From NCBI RefSeq assembly GCF_003063315.1, contig NZ_NERV01000001.1:1054001-1118000 (forward strand): a DNA stretch of 64,000 nucleotides. Direction: 5' to 3'. Below are positions 1 to 6,038 of this stretch, piece by piece. A program made the position numbers and the translations under genes. Each line of letters opens with the position of its first letter. Position 1 is the first letter of the stretch. Origin of the DNA: Limnohabitans sp. T6-5. Its GTDB lineage: Bacteria; Pseudomonadota; Gammaproteobacteria; Burkholderiales; Burkholderiaceae_C. Below the pieces are notes generated by a model. It worked only from the letters and a program-made list of their open reading frames with translations. It ran no database searches and was not told where the DNA came from.

Positions 1-1
1 C

Positions 2-691
2 TACGGCTTCACCCTGGCCGAAGGCATCGAACGGCCCCAGCCCAACACCGCCTGGCAAACCCTGCTGCAAGACCTGATCATCAACGTCGGCTCACTCGAA
101 GAAGCCATTGGCCAACTCAACCACCTGAGCCAAGAAGCCCAACGCAGCCTGCGCGTCACCCTCAGCCCCCGCCAGCGCGAGCACCACGGCCTGGACGCGC
201 TGCTGCGCAAGTTCGAGCAAGCCCAAGTCCTCAAACGCCAAGGCGACACGCTCGTCTTTGCCACCGAAGCCGCCCGCAGCTTTGCCAACGGCGGCTGGAT
301 CGAGCACCACGTCTACCAAAGCGTGAGCCAAGTCACGGGCGACCTGGCCATCCGCGACAAAGCGGCCAACCTGCAAGTACTGGGCGACAGCGGCCAGCCC
401 AACGAAATCGACGTCGCCTTCATGGCCCGCAACCGCCTGTTCATGGTCGAGTGCAAAACCGCCCGCATGAACCACGAAGGTGACCTCAAGGCCAACGACA
501 CCCTGTACAAACTGGCCGAAAACTGCCGCCGCATCGGCGGCCTGGGCACACGCGGCATGCTGGCCACCTACCGCCCCCTGCGCGAATCCGAGCAACGCCT
601 GGCCAAAGCCCTGAACATCGAAGTCGTGGCCGGCCGCGACCTGAACCGCCTGGGCGAGCGCCTCAAACAGTGGGTCAAACCCAAAGCCTGA
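2..691 (+). CDS. Card1/Can2-like CRISPR ancillary nuclease (DUF1887), 3' part only
   Basis: The reading frame is open from base 2, so the gene starts before the window; 229 residues of its C-terminal part are visible. The visible part holds a PD-(D/E)XK nuclease signature: GGWIEHHVY, then NEIDVAF with its Asp at 410-412, then VECKTA with Glu at 449-451 and Lys at 455-457. This order matches the DUF1887 family (Card1/Can2), known as nucleases switched on by cyclic tetra-adenylate made by the Cas10 subunit of type III CRISPR systems. The CARF sensor domain would lie in the missing N-terminal part. A cas6-like gene follows 27 bp downstream on the same strand, which supports the assignment. Whether the protein cuts DNA, RNA or both cannot be read from the sequence. 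Confidence 0.85.
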   Translation, partial: YGFTLAEGIERPQPNTAWQTLLQDLIINVGSLEEAIGQLNHLSQEAQRSLRVTLSPRQREHHGLDALLRKFEQAQVLKRQGDTLVFATEAARSFANGGWIEHHVYQSVSQVTGDLAIRDKAANLQVLGDSGQPNEIDVAFMARNRLFMVECKTARMNHEGDLKANDTLYKLAENCRRIGGLGTRGMLATYRPLRESEQRLAKALNIEVVAGRDLNRLGERLKQWVKPKA

Positions 692-718
692 CCCGGCACG
701 CCACTCAACAGACTCGCC

Positions 719-1630
719 ATGCACAGCATCACCCGCATCACCACCACCCTGCAAGCCACCCAAACCGTGGCCTGGCCCCACTTTGCGGGCAGCACACTGC
801 GCGGTGCCTTTGGCCGGGCCTTGCGCCAAGCCACTTGCATTACCGGCCAAGACAAATGCACAGGCTGCCCCCTGCGCCACAGCTGTGCCTATGGCGTGGT
901 GTTTGACCCTGCGGCCCCTGCCCAGCCGCTGCACCCCTCCTTCAGAGACGGCCTGCCGCGCTATCTGGTGCAACCCCCAGCGCTGGGCGCATGCCAACTG
1001 CACGCCGGGCAAACCCAAAGCTTTGATTTGCTGCTCATGCCCGGCACCCAAGCGCACCATGGCCTGATCGAACACACGCTGCGCAACGCCGTCGAAAAAG
1101 AACTCTTTGCGCCCGGCGTGTTCAAGTTGCTGGGCATACAAATCAACCCAGTCCCCATGCCGCCAGCATCGGCACAAACACGCGCCCCCTTAAGTGGCCC
1201 AGCGGCAACCCACATCATCTTGCGCTGGCTCACCCCCATGCGCCTGCAGCACCAAGGCAGACCCGTCTTCAAAGCCCAACAACTGGATGCGCTCGGCCTG
1301 GTGCGCGCCTTGCTGCGCAGGCAATTGCAGTGGCAGCAAATCAGCGTTCAAAAGCCCGAAGCGTGCACGCCAACACCTTCGCAGCAAGATCTGCTGAGCC
1401 ATGCACAAGCTTGCACGCTCGACACGCGCCAACTGCAGTGGCACGACATCCAAAGGCACTCGGGTCCCCAAAATCAAAAACTGCCTTTGGGTGGGTTGAT
1501 CGGCAGCGCCAGCTTGAGTGGCCCCACAGCAGACTTGCAGGCATTGCTGCCCCTGCTGCAAATGGGTGAGCAACTGCACATCGGCAAGGAAACCGTCATG
1601 GGCTTGGGGCGCTACCGACTCGGCGCTTAA
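719..1630 (+). CDS. cas6: Cas6-like pre-crRNA processing endoribonuclease (RAMP)
   Basis: The 303-residue protein has the features of the RAMP Cas6 branch common beside type III systems. Four cysteines (C40, C47, C50, C56, in the stretch around KCTGCPLRHSC) look like a small zinc site. A glycine-rich C-terminal loop, around GKETVMGLGRYRL, is typical of RAMP RNA-binding proteins. Its expected job is to cut the repeat transcript at the base of the CCCC/GGGG hairpin of the array at 6039-8565, leaving the 8-nt tag ATTAAGAC on each crRNA. It follows the DUF1887 gene in the same direction. Its stop codon shares TTAA with the stop of the convergent hipA gene. I could not identify the catalytic His or Tyr with confidence. 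Confidence 0.8.
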   Translation: MHSITRITTTLQATQTVAWPHFAGSTLRGAFGRALRQATCITGQDKCTGCPLRHSCAYGVVFDPAAPAQPLHPSFRDGLPRYLVQPPALGACQLHAGQTQSFDLLLMPGTQAHHGLIEHTLRNAVEKELFAPGVFKLLGIQINPVPMPPASAQTRAPLSGPAATHIILRWLTPMRLQHQGRPVFKAQQLDALGLVRALLRRQLQWQQISVQKPEACTPTPSQQDLLSHAQACTLDTRQLQWHDIQRHSGPQNQKLPLGGLIGSASLSGPTADLQALLPLLQMGEQLHIGKETVMGLGRYRLGA

Positions 1631-2931
1631 GCCAAAAGGGTTTGTGCCTCTTGCCGTGCTGCATGTTCAAACGCAGGCCTGAAATCTGCAATTTCAGCGG
1701 CTTGCAAACCCACATCGGCTGACGTGGCCACCTCTTTCCACCGCACAACAGCAGCCAGCACCTCAGCCAGCACCGTTTGAGCTTGGCCGGGCGTCAACTC
1801 AAATCGAAACGCCTGTGCCATCAACTGTTGCACCGAGGTGATCGGCCCCGTGTCCTCGCTCAACCAGGTTTTCGACTCTGGCGCCTTGTCAGGGAACGGA
1901 TTCAAATCAAACGCAGGCGACAAGTGCCACAAGTTGTAGCCGCTGTACAAAAAGCCGATGTTTTGCAGATGGTCGTCCACATTGGTGATCAGGTGGTTGA
2001 ACACCAATCTGCGCCACAACTGCCGCGCATCGCGGGTGTAGTCGTCACATTTAGCCCGCATCACATCCAAAATCTCGGTATACGAATGCTCGTCATCACG
2101 ACGCGCTTGGAGCAAGCTGGCACCCGACATGTAGGGAATGCGCTGATGCTCAGGCGTTCGGTCAAAGCGTTTGACAACCGCCACCGGGGCACCCTGCACC
2201 ATCACCACCCGCGCCGCAGCGGTGTCGATGCCCGCCAAGCGGGCCAAGTGCAAGGCCAACACCTCGCCACGCGTCACGGCGCGCTCGTCACCCACACTGG
2301 GGAATTTGGCCAAACACAACGAGCCATCTGTGTCTTGCAGCGTGCATTTGGGGCGCATACCGCCCAAAGATGTGCCCTTGCCCTGCAGATACGCCAAGTC
2401 TGCACTCGTCTCTTGACTCAGCTCCACGGCACGCGATGCGCTCAGGATTTTCTCCAACTCCAAAAACGCGGGTGTGGTGCGCTCACCATCGGCCACGCTG
2501 CGCAGGTATTGACCTTGTTCGTTGCGCAAACGCAGCGCCCCCACGCGGCTGAAATCATCCACCGCAGCCAAATAATCCAGTTCGGTCAGTGGTGCCAGTG
2601 CCGCATCTTTGGCCCGAGCCTTTGCGTGCGCACGCGCAATCACCCGGCGGCCCCAGGCGTCAGGCTCGGTGTCGGCCAATGCCCCCCAAAAACAGCTGTC
2701 GTTTGGGGTTGGTGGCTTGTGTAATTGATAACCCATGGTGCGGCTGAGATCGGGCGACACATCAAAACAGCGTGGGTGCGACAACCACGCAGGGCTGTAC
2801 GCAAACTGAGAAAACTCGCGTTGTCCGTCTTTGACAAAAATGAGTCGTCCCAGCGGGCTCTCGGCCTGCCCCAAAAAAACATCCAAGTTCTTGCGCACAG
2901 GCCCCGATTTGAAAGCACTGGGTGTTGCCAT
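1627..2931 (-). CDS. hipA: HipA-family serine/threonine kinase toxin
   Basis: This 434-residue protein is of HipA type. It has the N-terminal HipA_N region, a GGMRPKCTL segment followed by LAKFPS (ATP-site lysine region), the catalytic loop NHLITNVDDHLQN and the metal-binding AFDLNP segment. HipA toxins of the E. coli type phosphorylate glutamyl-tRNA synthetase and induce dormancy; the target here is inferred only from family. The ATG at 2931 is chosen because the hipB stop and this ATG form TGATG, so the two genes are translationally coupled; a TTG one codon upstream is less likely. The gene runs against the cas genes and lies between cas6 and the adaptation block, so it may act as an addiction or dormancy module of the defence locus. 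Confidence 0.88.
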   Translation of the reverse strand: MATPSAFKSGPVRKNLDVFLGQAESPLGRLIFVKDGQREFSQFAYSPAWLSHPRCFDVSPDLSRTMGYQLHKPPTPNDSCFWGALADTEPDAWGRRVIARAHAKARAKDAALAPLTELDYLAAVDDFSRVGALRLRNEQGQYLRSVADGERTTPAFLELEKILSASRAVELSQETSADLAYLQGKGTSLGGMRPKCTLQDTDGSLCLAKFPSVGDERAVTRGEVLALHLARLAGIDTAAARVVMVQGAPVAVVKRFDRTPEHQRIPYMSGASLLQARRDDEHSYTEILDVMRAKCDDYTRDARQLWRRLVFNHLITNVDDHLQNIGFLYSGYNLWHLSPAFDLNPFPDKAPESKTWLSEDTGPITSVQQLMAQAFRFELTPGQAQTVLAEVLAAVVRWKEVATSADVGLQAAEIADFRPAFEHAARQEAQTLLA

Positions 2932-3266
2932 CAAAACGCCCCAGACTCTGGTGTTTTGCGCGACTTGCGCACCCGCTGGGGCAACTGCTCGTCCATCAAG
3001 GCCAGACCAATGGTGTCTTGGGGCGTATCGAGCAACTGGTCCAGCTGGCCCAGCTCGCCAAAAACCTGCATCGCCCGGGCGAAATGCACCAGCGCCGTGC
3101 CGGGGTGGCCCGCCTCCATGCGTCTGACTGTGGTTACCGACGCACCAATGCGCTCGGCCAAGTCTTGTTGAGAAAAATGCCTGCGCCGCCGCGCCAGCGA
3201 CATGGCCTGCCCCAAACGCGCAAGGCTGCGCGTGACGGGCAAAGGGAGCGTATCGCGTTCATTCAT
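2931..3266 (-). CDS. hipB: HipB-like XRE antitoxin and autorepressor
   Basis: The 111-residue protein carries one XRE-type helix-turn-helix, from about residue 22 to 75 (SQQDLAERIGASVTTVRRME). It sits directly upstream of hipA and shares one base with its start codon, the standard antitoxin-first order. HipB proteins bind HipA and repress their own promoter. The C-terminal tail is basic and Pro/Ser containing, the part of HipB that usually contacts HipA or is degraded. The start at 3266 is an ATG with no good ribosome-binding site in front of it. The preceding 80 bp are unusually AT-rich for this genome and should hold the promoter and operator. Confidence 0.85.
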   Translation of the reverse strand: MNERDTLPLPVTRSLARLGQAMSLARRRRHFSQQDLAERIGASVTTVRRMEAGHPGTALVHFARAMQVFGELGQLDQLLDTPQDTIGLALMDEQLPQRVRKSRKTPESGAF

Positions 3267-3400
3267 AAAAAGTATTTTATAACTCTCAAAACAATTTAAG
3301 TGTTCATATTAGACGTTTTAAATTTCATTCCTGCAAGGCCTACCCATCGGCAAGCTTGCCAAATTGCGGGCCAGCGCCAAAGCGCCCGACACTGACCGAC
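3267..3400. promoter_or_regulatory. Divergent intergenic region between hipB and cas2
   Basis: This 134-bp gap separates the minus-strand hipBA operon from the plus-strand cas2-cas1 block. Its left 75 bp are AT-rich, in contrast with the GC-rich genes around it. Read on the minus strand it contains TATAAAAT shortly before the hipB ATG, a plausible -10 element. No clean operator palindrome was found by eye. Any cas promoter would have to lie in the right half. Confidence 0.4.
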
Positions 3401-3685
3401 ATGAACACACGCCACCTGTTCCTTGTGGGTTACGACATCCGCGAAAACCCCATCCGCCGCCGCGCACTGCGCGACGTGCAACACCACGCGCTGGGTGGGC
3501 AAAAGTCTTTTTACGAATGCTGGCTCAGCGTAGGCGAGTTGCAAACCCTGCTGGCCCAAATGCGCCAGCGCATCCACGACAACACCGACCGCGTGGTCTT
3601 CATTCGCCTGGACGGCCGCAGCCAAAGCCTGCAACTGGGCCAAGCCGAGCCCATTGACAGCGCCGACTACTTCCACATCGCCTGA
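3401..3685 (+). CDS. cas2: Cas2, first copy
   Basis: The 94-residue protein starts MNTRHLFLVGYDIRENP. The hydrophobic beta strand ending in YDIR carries the conserved Asp of Cas2, and the length is normal for the family. Cas2 is the dimeric bridge of the Cas1-Cas2 spacer integrase. I use the ATG at 3401 rather than an upstream TTG, because Cas2 proteins begin with this first strand. The cas1 gene follows 22 bp downstream. It differs strongly from the second Cas2 at 5574, with different residues on either side of the shared DIR motif, so the two are not a recent duplication. Confidence 0.88.
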   Translation: MNTRHLFLVGYDIRENPIRRRALRDVQHHALGGQKSFYECWLSVGELQTLLAQMRQRIHDNTDRVVFIRLDGRSQSLQLGQAEPIDSADYFHIA

Positions 3686-3707
3686 ACACCCTCACCGAAA
3701 GCCCCGT

Positions 3708-4754
3708 ATGAGCACCCTCTACATCGACCGTCAAGGCAGCCAACTCAACGTTCAGACCGGCGTGCTGCACATCACCACGCCCAACGGCGAGGCCGACCGC
3801 CGCCTGCCCCTCAAATACCTGGACCGCATCGTCTTGCGCACCGACACGCAACTCAGCAGCAAAGTGCTGTGCGCCCTGGCCGACAGCGGGGTCAACCTCA
3901 TTGCACTGGGCGGGCGCGGGGGCCAAAAAATTGCGCAAATCACCGGCACCCCCCACAACGACGCCCGCCGCCGCTGGCAACAAGTGCTAACGCTCAGCCA
4001 GCCACAGGCCTGCGTTAAGTTAGCGCACGGCATCATTCACAGCAAAGTCAAACGCCAACGCGCCACGCTGCAACACATGGCAGCGCTCAGGCCCGACATC
4101 CGCAAGCCTCTGTTTGACGGGCAGCAGCGCCTGGCGGGCATCTTGGCCACGCTGCAAAGCGCAGACACAAACACCCACTCGCTGGACCAACTGCGGGGGC
4201 TCGAAGGTGCCGCTGCTGCCATGTACTTTGAAGCCTACTTCAGCGCATTTGCCCCGGCACTGGGTGCCACGGGCCGCAACCGCCGCCCACCGCGTGACCC
4301 GGTCAACGCCGTGCTGTCGCTCAGCTACACCATGCTGTACGCCCAAGCCACCGCCGCCTGCTGGGCCGCTGGGCTGGACCCGGCTTTGGGCGCTCTGCAC
4401 ACCCTGAGCCACGGCCGGGCCGCGCTGGCCTGCGACCTGATGGAGCCCTATCGTCCGCTGATTGACCTGTGGGTCTGGCACCAGTTTCGCCAAGGCAACT
4501 TGCGCCCCGAGCACTTTGGCCACGACGGCGCGGGTGCCTGCCTGCTGAGCAAAGCAGGCCGGGGGCACTTCTACCCCGCTTGGGAACAACAAGCCCACCA
4601 CCACCAACGCAGCTTGCTGCGCTACGCCCGCGCCATGGACAAGGCCCTGCAAAACGGCAGCCCCCAAGCCGCTTGGTCACACCTGTGGGACAGCCCTGCC
4701 GACCACGTCGCCGACACCGTCACACAAACCACCCAGCCGAACGGATTGGACTGA
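3708..4754 (+). CDS. cas1: Cas1 spacer integrase, full-length copy
   Basis: Cas1 is the metal-dependent integrase that inserts new spacers at the leader end of the array. The 348-residue protein has the N-terminal beta domain (MSTLYIDRQG, SSKVLCALADSGVNLIALG) and the all-helical catalytic domain. The expected active-site residues are all visible: E166 in LRGLEGAAAAMYF, H231 in LGALHTLSHGR, and D243 with E246 in LACDLMEPYRP. The start ATG at 3708 gives the usual family N-terminus; the open frame extends further upstream into cas2 without support. It sits 22 bp after cas2 and 3 bp before the second cas1-like gene, so the four adaptation genes probably form one transcript. Confidence 0.92.
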   Translation: MSTLYIDRQGSQLNVQTGVLHITTPNGEADRRLPLKYLDRIVLRTDTQLSSKVLCALADSGVNLIALGGRGGQKIAQITGTPHNDARRRWQQVLTLSQPQACVKLAHGIIHSKVKRQRATLQHMAALRPDIRKPLFDGQQRLAGILATLQSADTNTHSLDQLRGLEGAAAAMYFEAYFSAFAPALGATGRNRRPPRDPVNAVLSLSYTMLYAQATAACWAAGLDPALGALHTLSHGRAALACDLMEPYRPLIDLWVWHQFRQGNLRPEHFGHDGAGACLLSKAGRGHFYPAWEQQAHHHQRSLLRYARAMDKALQNGSPQAAWSHLWDSPADHVADTVTQTTQPNGLD

Positions 4755-4757
4755 ACC

Positions 4758-5555
4758 ATGCAACACCACGCCCTGCACACCCCCGCCATGAACGCCCTGC
4801 CCCTTTACCTGCACAACGGCAGCGCCCAGCGCTTGGACCTGGACGCTGCCCAGCGCCTGCGCATTGAGCGCAAAGATTTGCCCGAGCGGCGCATTCCGCT
4901 GCACCACGTCTCACGAATCGTGTGCAGCAGCACGCTGGACATCAGCGCCCGCGCCCTCATGGCTTGCATGAAAAGCGGCATTCCCCTGGCCGTGGTGGAC
5001 ACCAACGGCGAAACCCTGGGCTGGTGCTTGGGCGCACGCCGCAAAGAAACCAGCTTGCGCCAACTGCTGACCCACGCCCTGGACGACCAAGCCTGGCCCA
5101 CCCACTACACCGAATGGCTGGCTCAGCAACACGCCGCCACCGCCGCGCAAACTTTGCTTTTGTGCGGCGTACCCACCACCGCCGCTGCCCGCCACAACCC
5201 CAGAACCGCGCTGTGCAACGCCCACTTTGTGAAACACAGTCAAGGCTGCGCCCAACAAGTAGACGCCCTGGCATTGCTGGCCCAACACGAGTTGGCCGCT
5301 CAACTGGCCCAAGCCACCAGCGCCCCCGAGCTGCTGGCCTGGCACCGCCCGGGGCTCAACCTGATCGAAGACTTGGGGCAAGTCATTGGCCTGCACGCCC
5401 ACACCGACCTGCACCACGCGCCGCTGTTGCCCGAAGCCGACAAGCTCACGCCCTGGGCGATTCGCCATTACGAGCGCCACGCCGCCCACTGGCAGCAGCG
5501 CATCGGGCAGCTCATGTACGCGTTTGAACAATTTTTACGCAGTCACTGGCTGTGA
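4758..5555 (+). CDS. Second, short Cas1-like protein lacking active-site motifs
   Basis: The 265-residue protein resembles Cas1 in its N-terminal half: PLYLHNGSAQ, then ISARALMACMKSGIPLAVVD followed by the GARRKE turn, matching the beta domain and linker of the upstream Cas1. The helical half is shorter. I see no EG(A/E) motif, no GxLH motif and no DLMEP motif, so the three metal-binding positions seem to be absent. It is therefore probably a structural or regulatory Cas1 paralogue, not a nuclease. It starts 3 bp after the first cas1 and is followed 18 bp later by a second cas2. An internal ATG at 4788 (MNALPLYLHNG) is an equally good start and gives a more typical N-terminus. Confidence 0.72.
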   Translation: MQHHALHTPAMNALPLYLHNGSAQRLDLDAAQRLRIERKDLPERRIPLHHVSRIVCSSTLDISARALMACMKSGIPLAVVDTNGETLGWCLGARRKETSLRQLLTHALDDQAWPTHYTEWLAQQHAATAAQTLLLCGVPTTAAARHNPRTALCNAHFVKHSQGCAQQVDALALLAQHELAAQLAQATSAPELLAWHRPGLNLIEDLGQVIGLHAHTDLHHAPLLPEADKLTPWAIRHYERHAAHWQQRIGQLMYAFEQFLRSHWL

Positions 5556-5573
5556 GCCCACCACACGAGCGCC

Positions 5574-5975
5574 ATGACCATGCCCCCAAAAACCCATCTC
5601 ATTCAACAAATCCCCCACAGCCACGCCCAACGCTGGCTGCTGGCCCACGACATCCGCGATAAAAAACGGCTGCAACGCGTCTGGCGCTTTTTGCGGCAAG
5701 AAGGCGTGCGCTTGCAGTACTCGGTTTACCTGCTGGCGGGTACGCGCCAACACGTCGAAACAATCATCGACCGCCTGCGCGAACTCATTGATGAAGGTGC
5801 AGACGATGTGCGCATCTACCCCCTGACCGAAAACACCCGCATCTGGGGCCTGGGCACACAATTTAATGATGACGGCAACACGCTGTGCGATGCATTCATG
5901 GATAAACTCAAGCAAGCGGATATTGGCGCACCCGAAACGATGGCAAACGACGACCCCAGGCTCAGCTTTTCATGA
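5574..5975 (+). CDS. cas2: Cas2, second copy
   Basis: The 133-residue protein contains a Cas2 core: WLLAHDIRDKKRLQRVWRFL has the conserved Asp, then VRLQYSVYLLAG and DDVRIYPLT as the later strands. It is longer than the first Cas2, with about 18 extra N-terminal residues and a C-terminal tail of about 30 residues, an arm type that in other systems can contact Cas1 or DNA. An in-frame ATG two codons on is also possible. It is the last gene before the CRISPR leader. Its pairing with the short Cas1-like protein, against the other Cas2-Cas1 pair, is inferred from gene order only. Confidence 0.87.
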   Translation: MTMPPKTHLIQQIPHSHAQRWLLAHDIRDKKRLQRVWRFLRQEGVRLQYSVYLLAGTRQHVETIIDRLRELIDEGADDVRIYPLTENTRIWGLGTQFNDDGNTLCDAFMDKLKQADIGAPETMANDDPRLSFS

Positions 5976-6038
5976 CACGAATTCATTGGCAGGCGATCAC
6001 GCAAGTGCTTGTTGTCATTCGATTTTTTGACGTGAGGA
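5976..6038 (+). promoter_or_regulatory. Short CRISPR leader
   Basis: These 63 bp lie between the second cas2 stop and the first repeat and form the only possible leader. The leader side is fixed by the degenerate repeat at the far end of the array and by the ATTAAGAC tag at the 3' end of each repeat. The segment ends in an AT-rich stretch (CGATTTTTTGACGTGAGGA) just before repeat 1. No clear promoter boxes are visible; the array may be co-transcribed with the cas genes. Confidence 0.5.

Noticed and set aside
92..1177. A long minus-strand frame over the Card1-like and cas6 genes
   Set aside because: It covers two genes with recognisable nuclease and RAMP motifs on the plus strand and itself has a biased Gly/Val/Ala composition typical of antisense frames.
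4758..5555. Possibility that the second Cas1-like gene is a frameshifted part of the first cas1
   Set aside because: The first Cas1 is full length with all catalytic motifs, and the second begins anew with its own beta domain; the two align over the same region and are not consecutive parts.
5976..6038. Searching for a tRNA or att site at the array border
   Set aside because: No tRNA-like fold or direct repeat flanking the defence island was found in the window.
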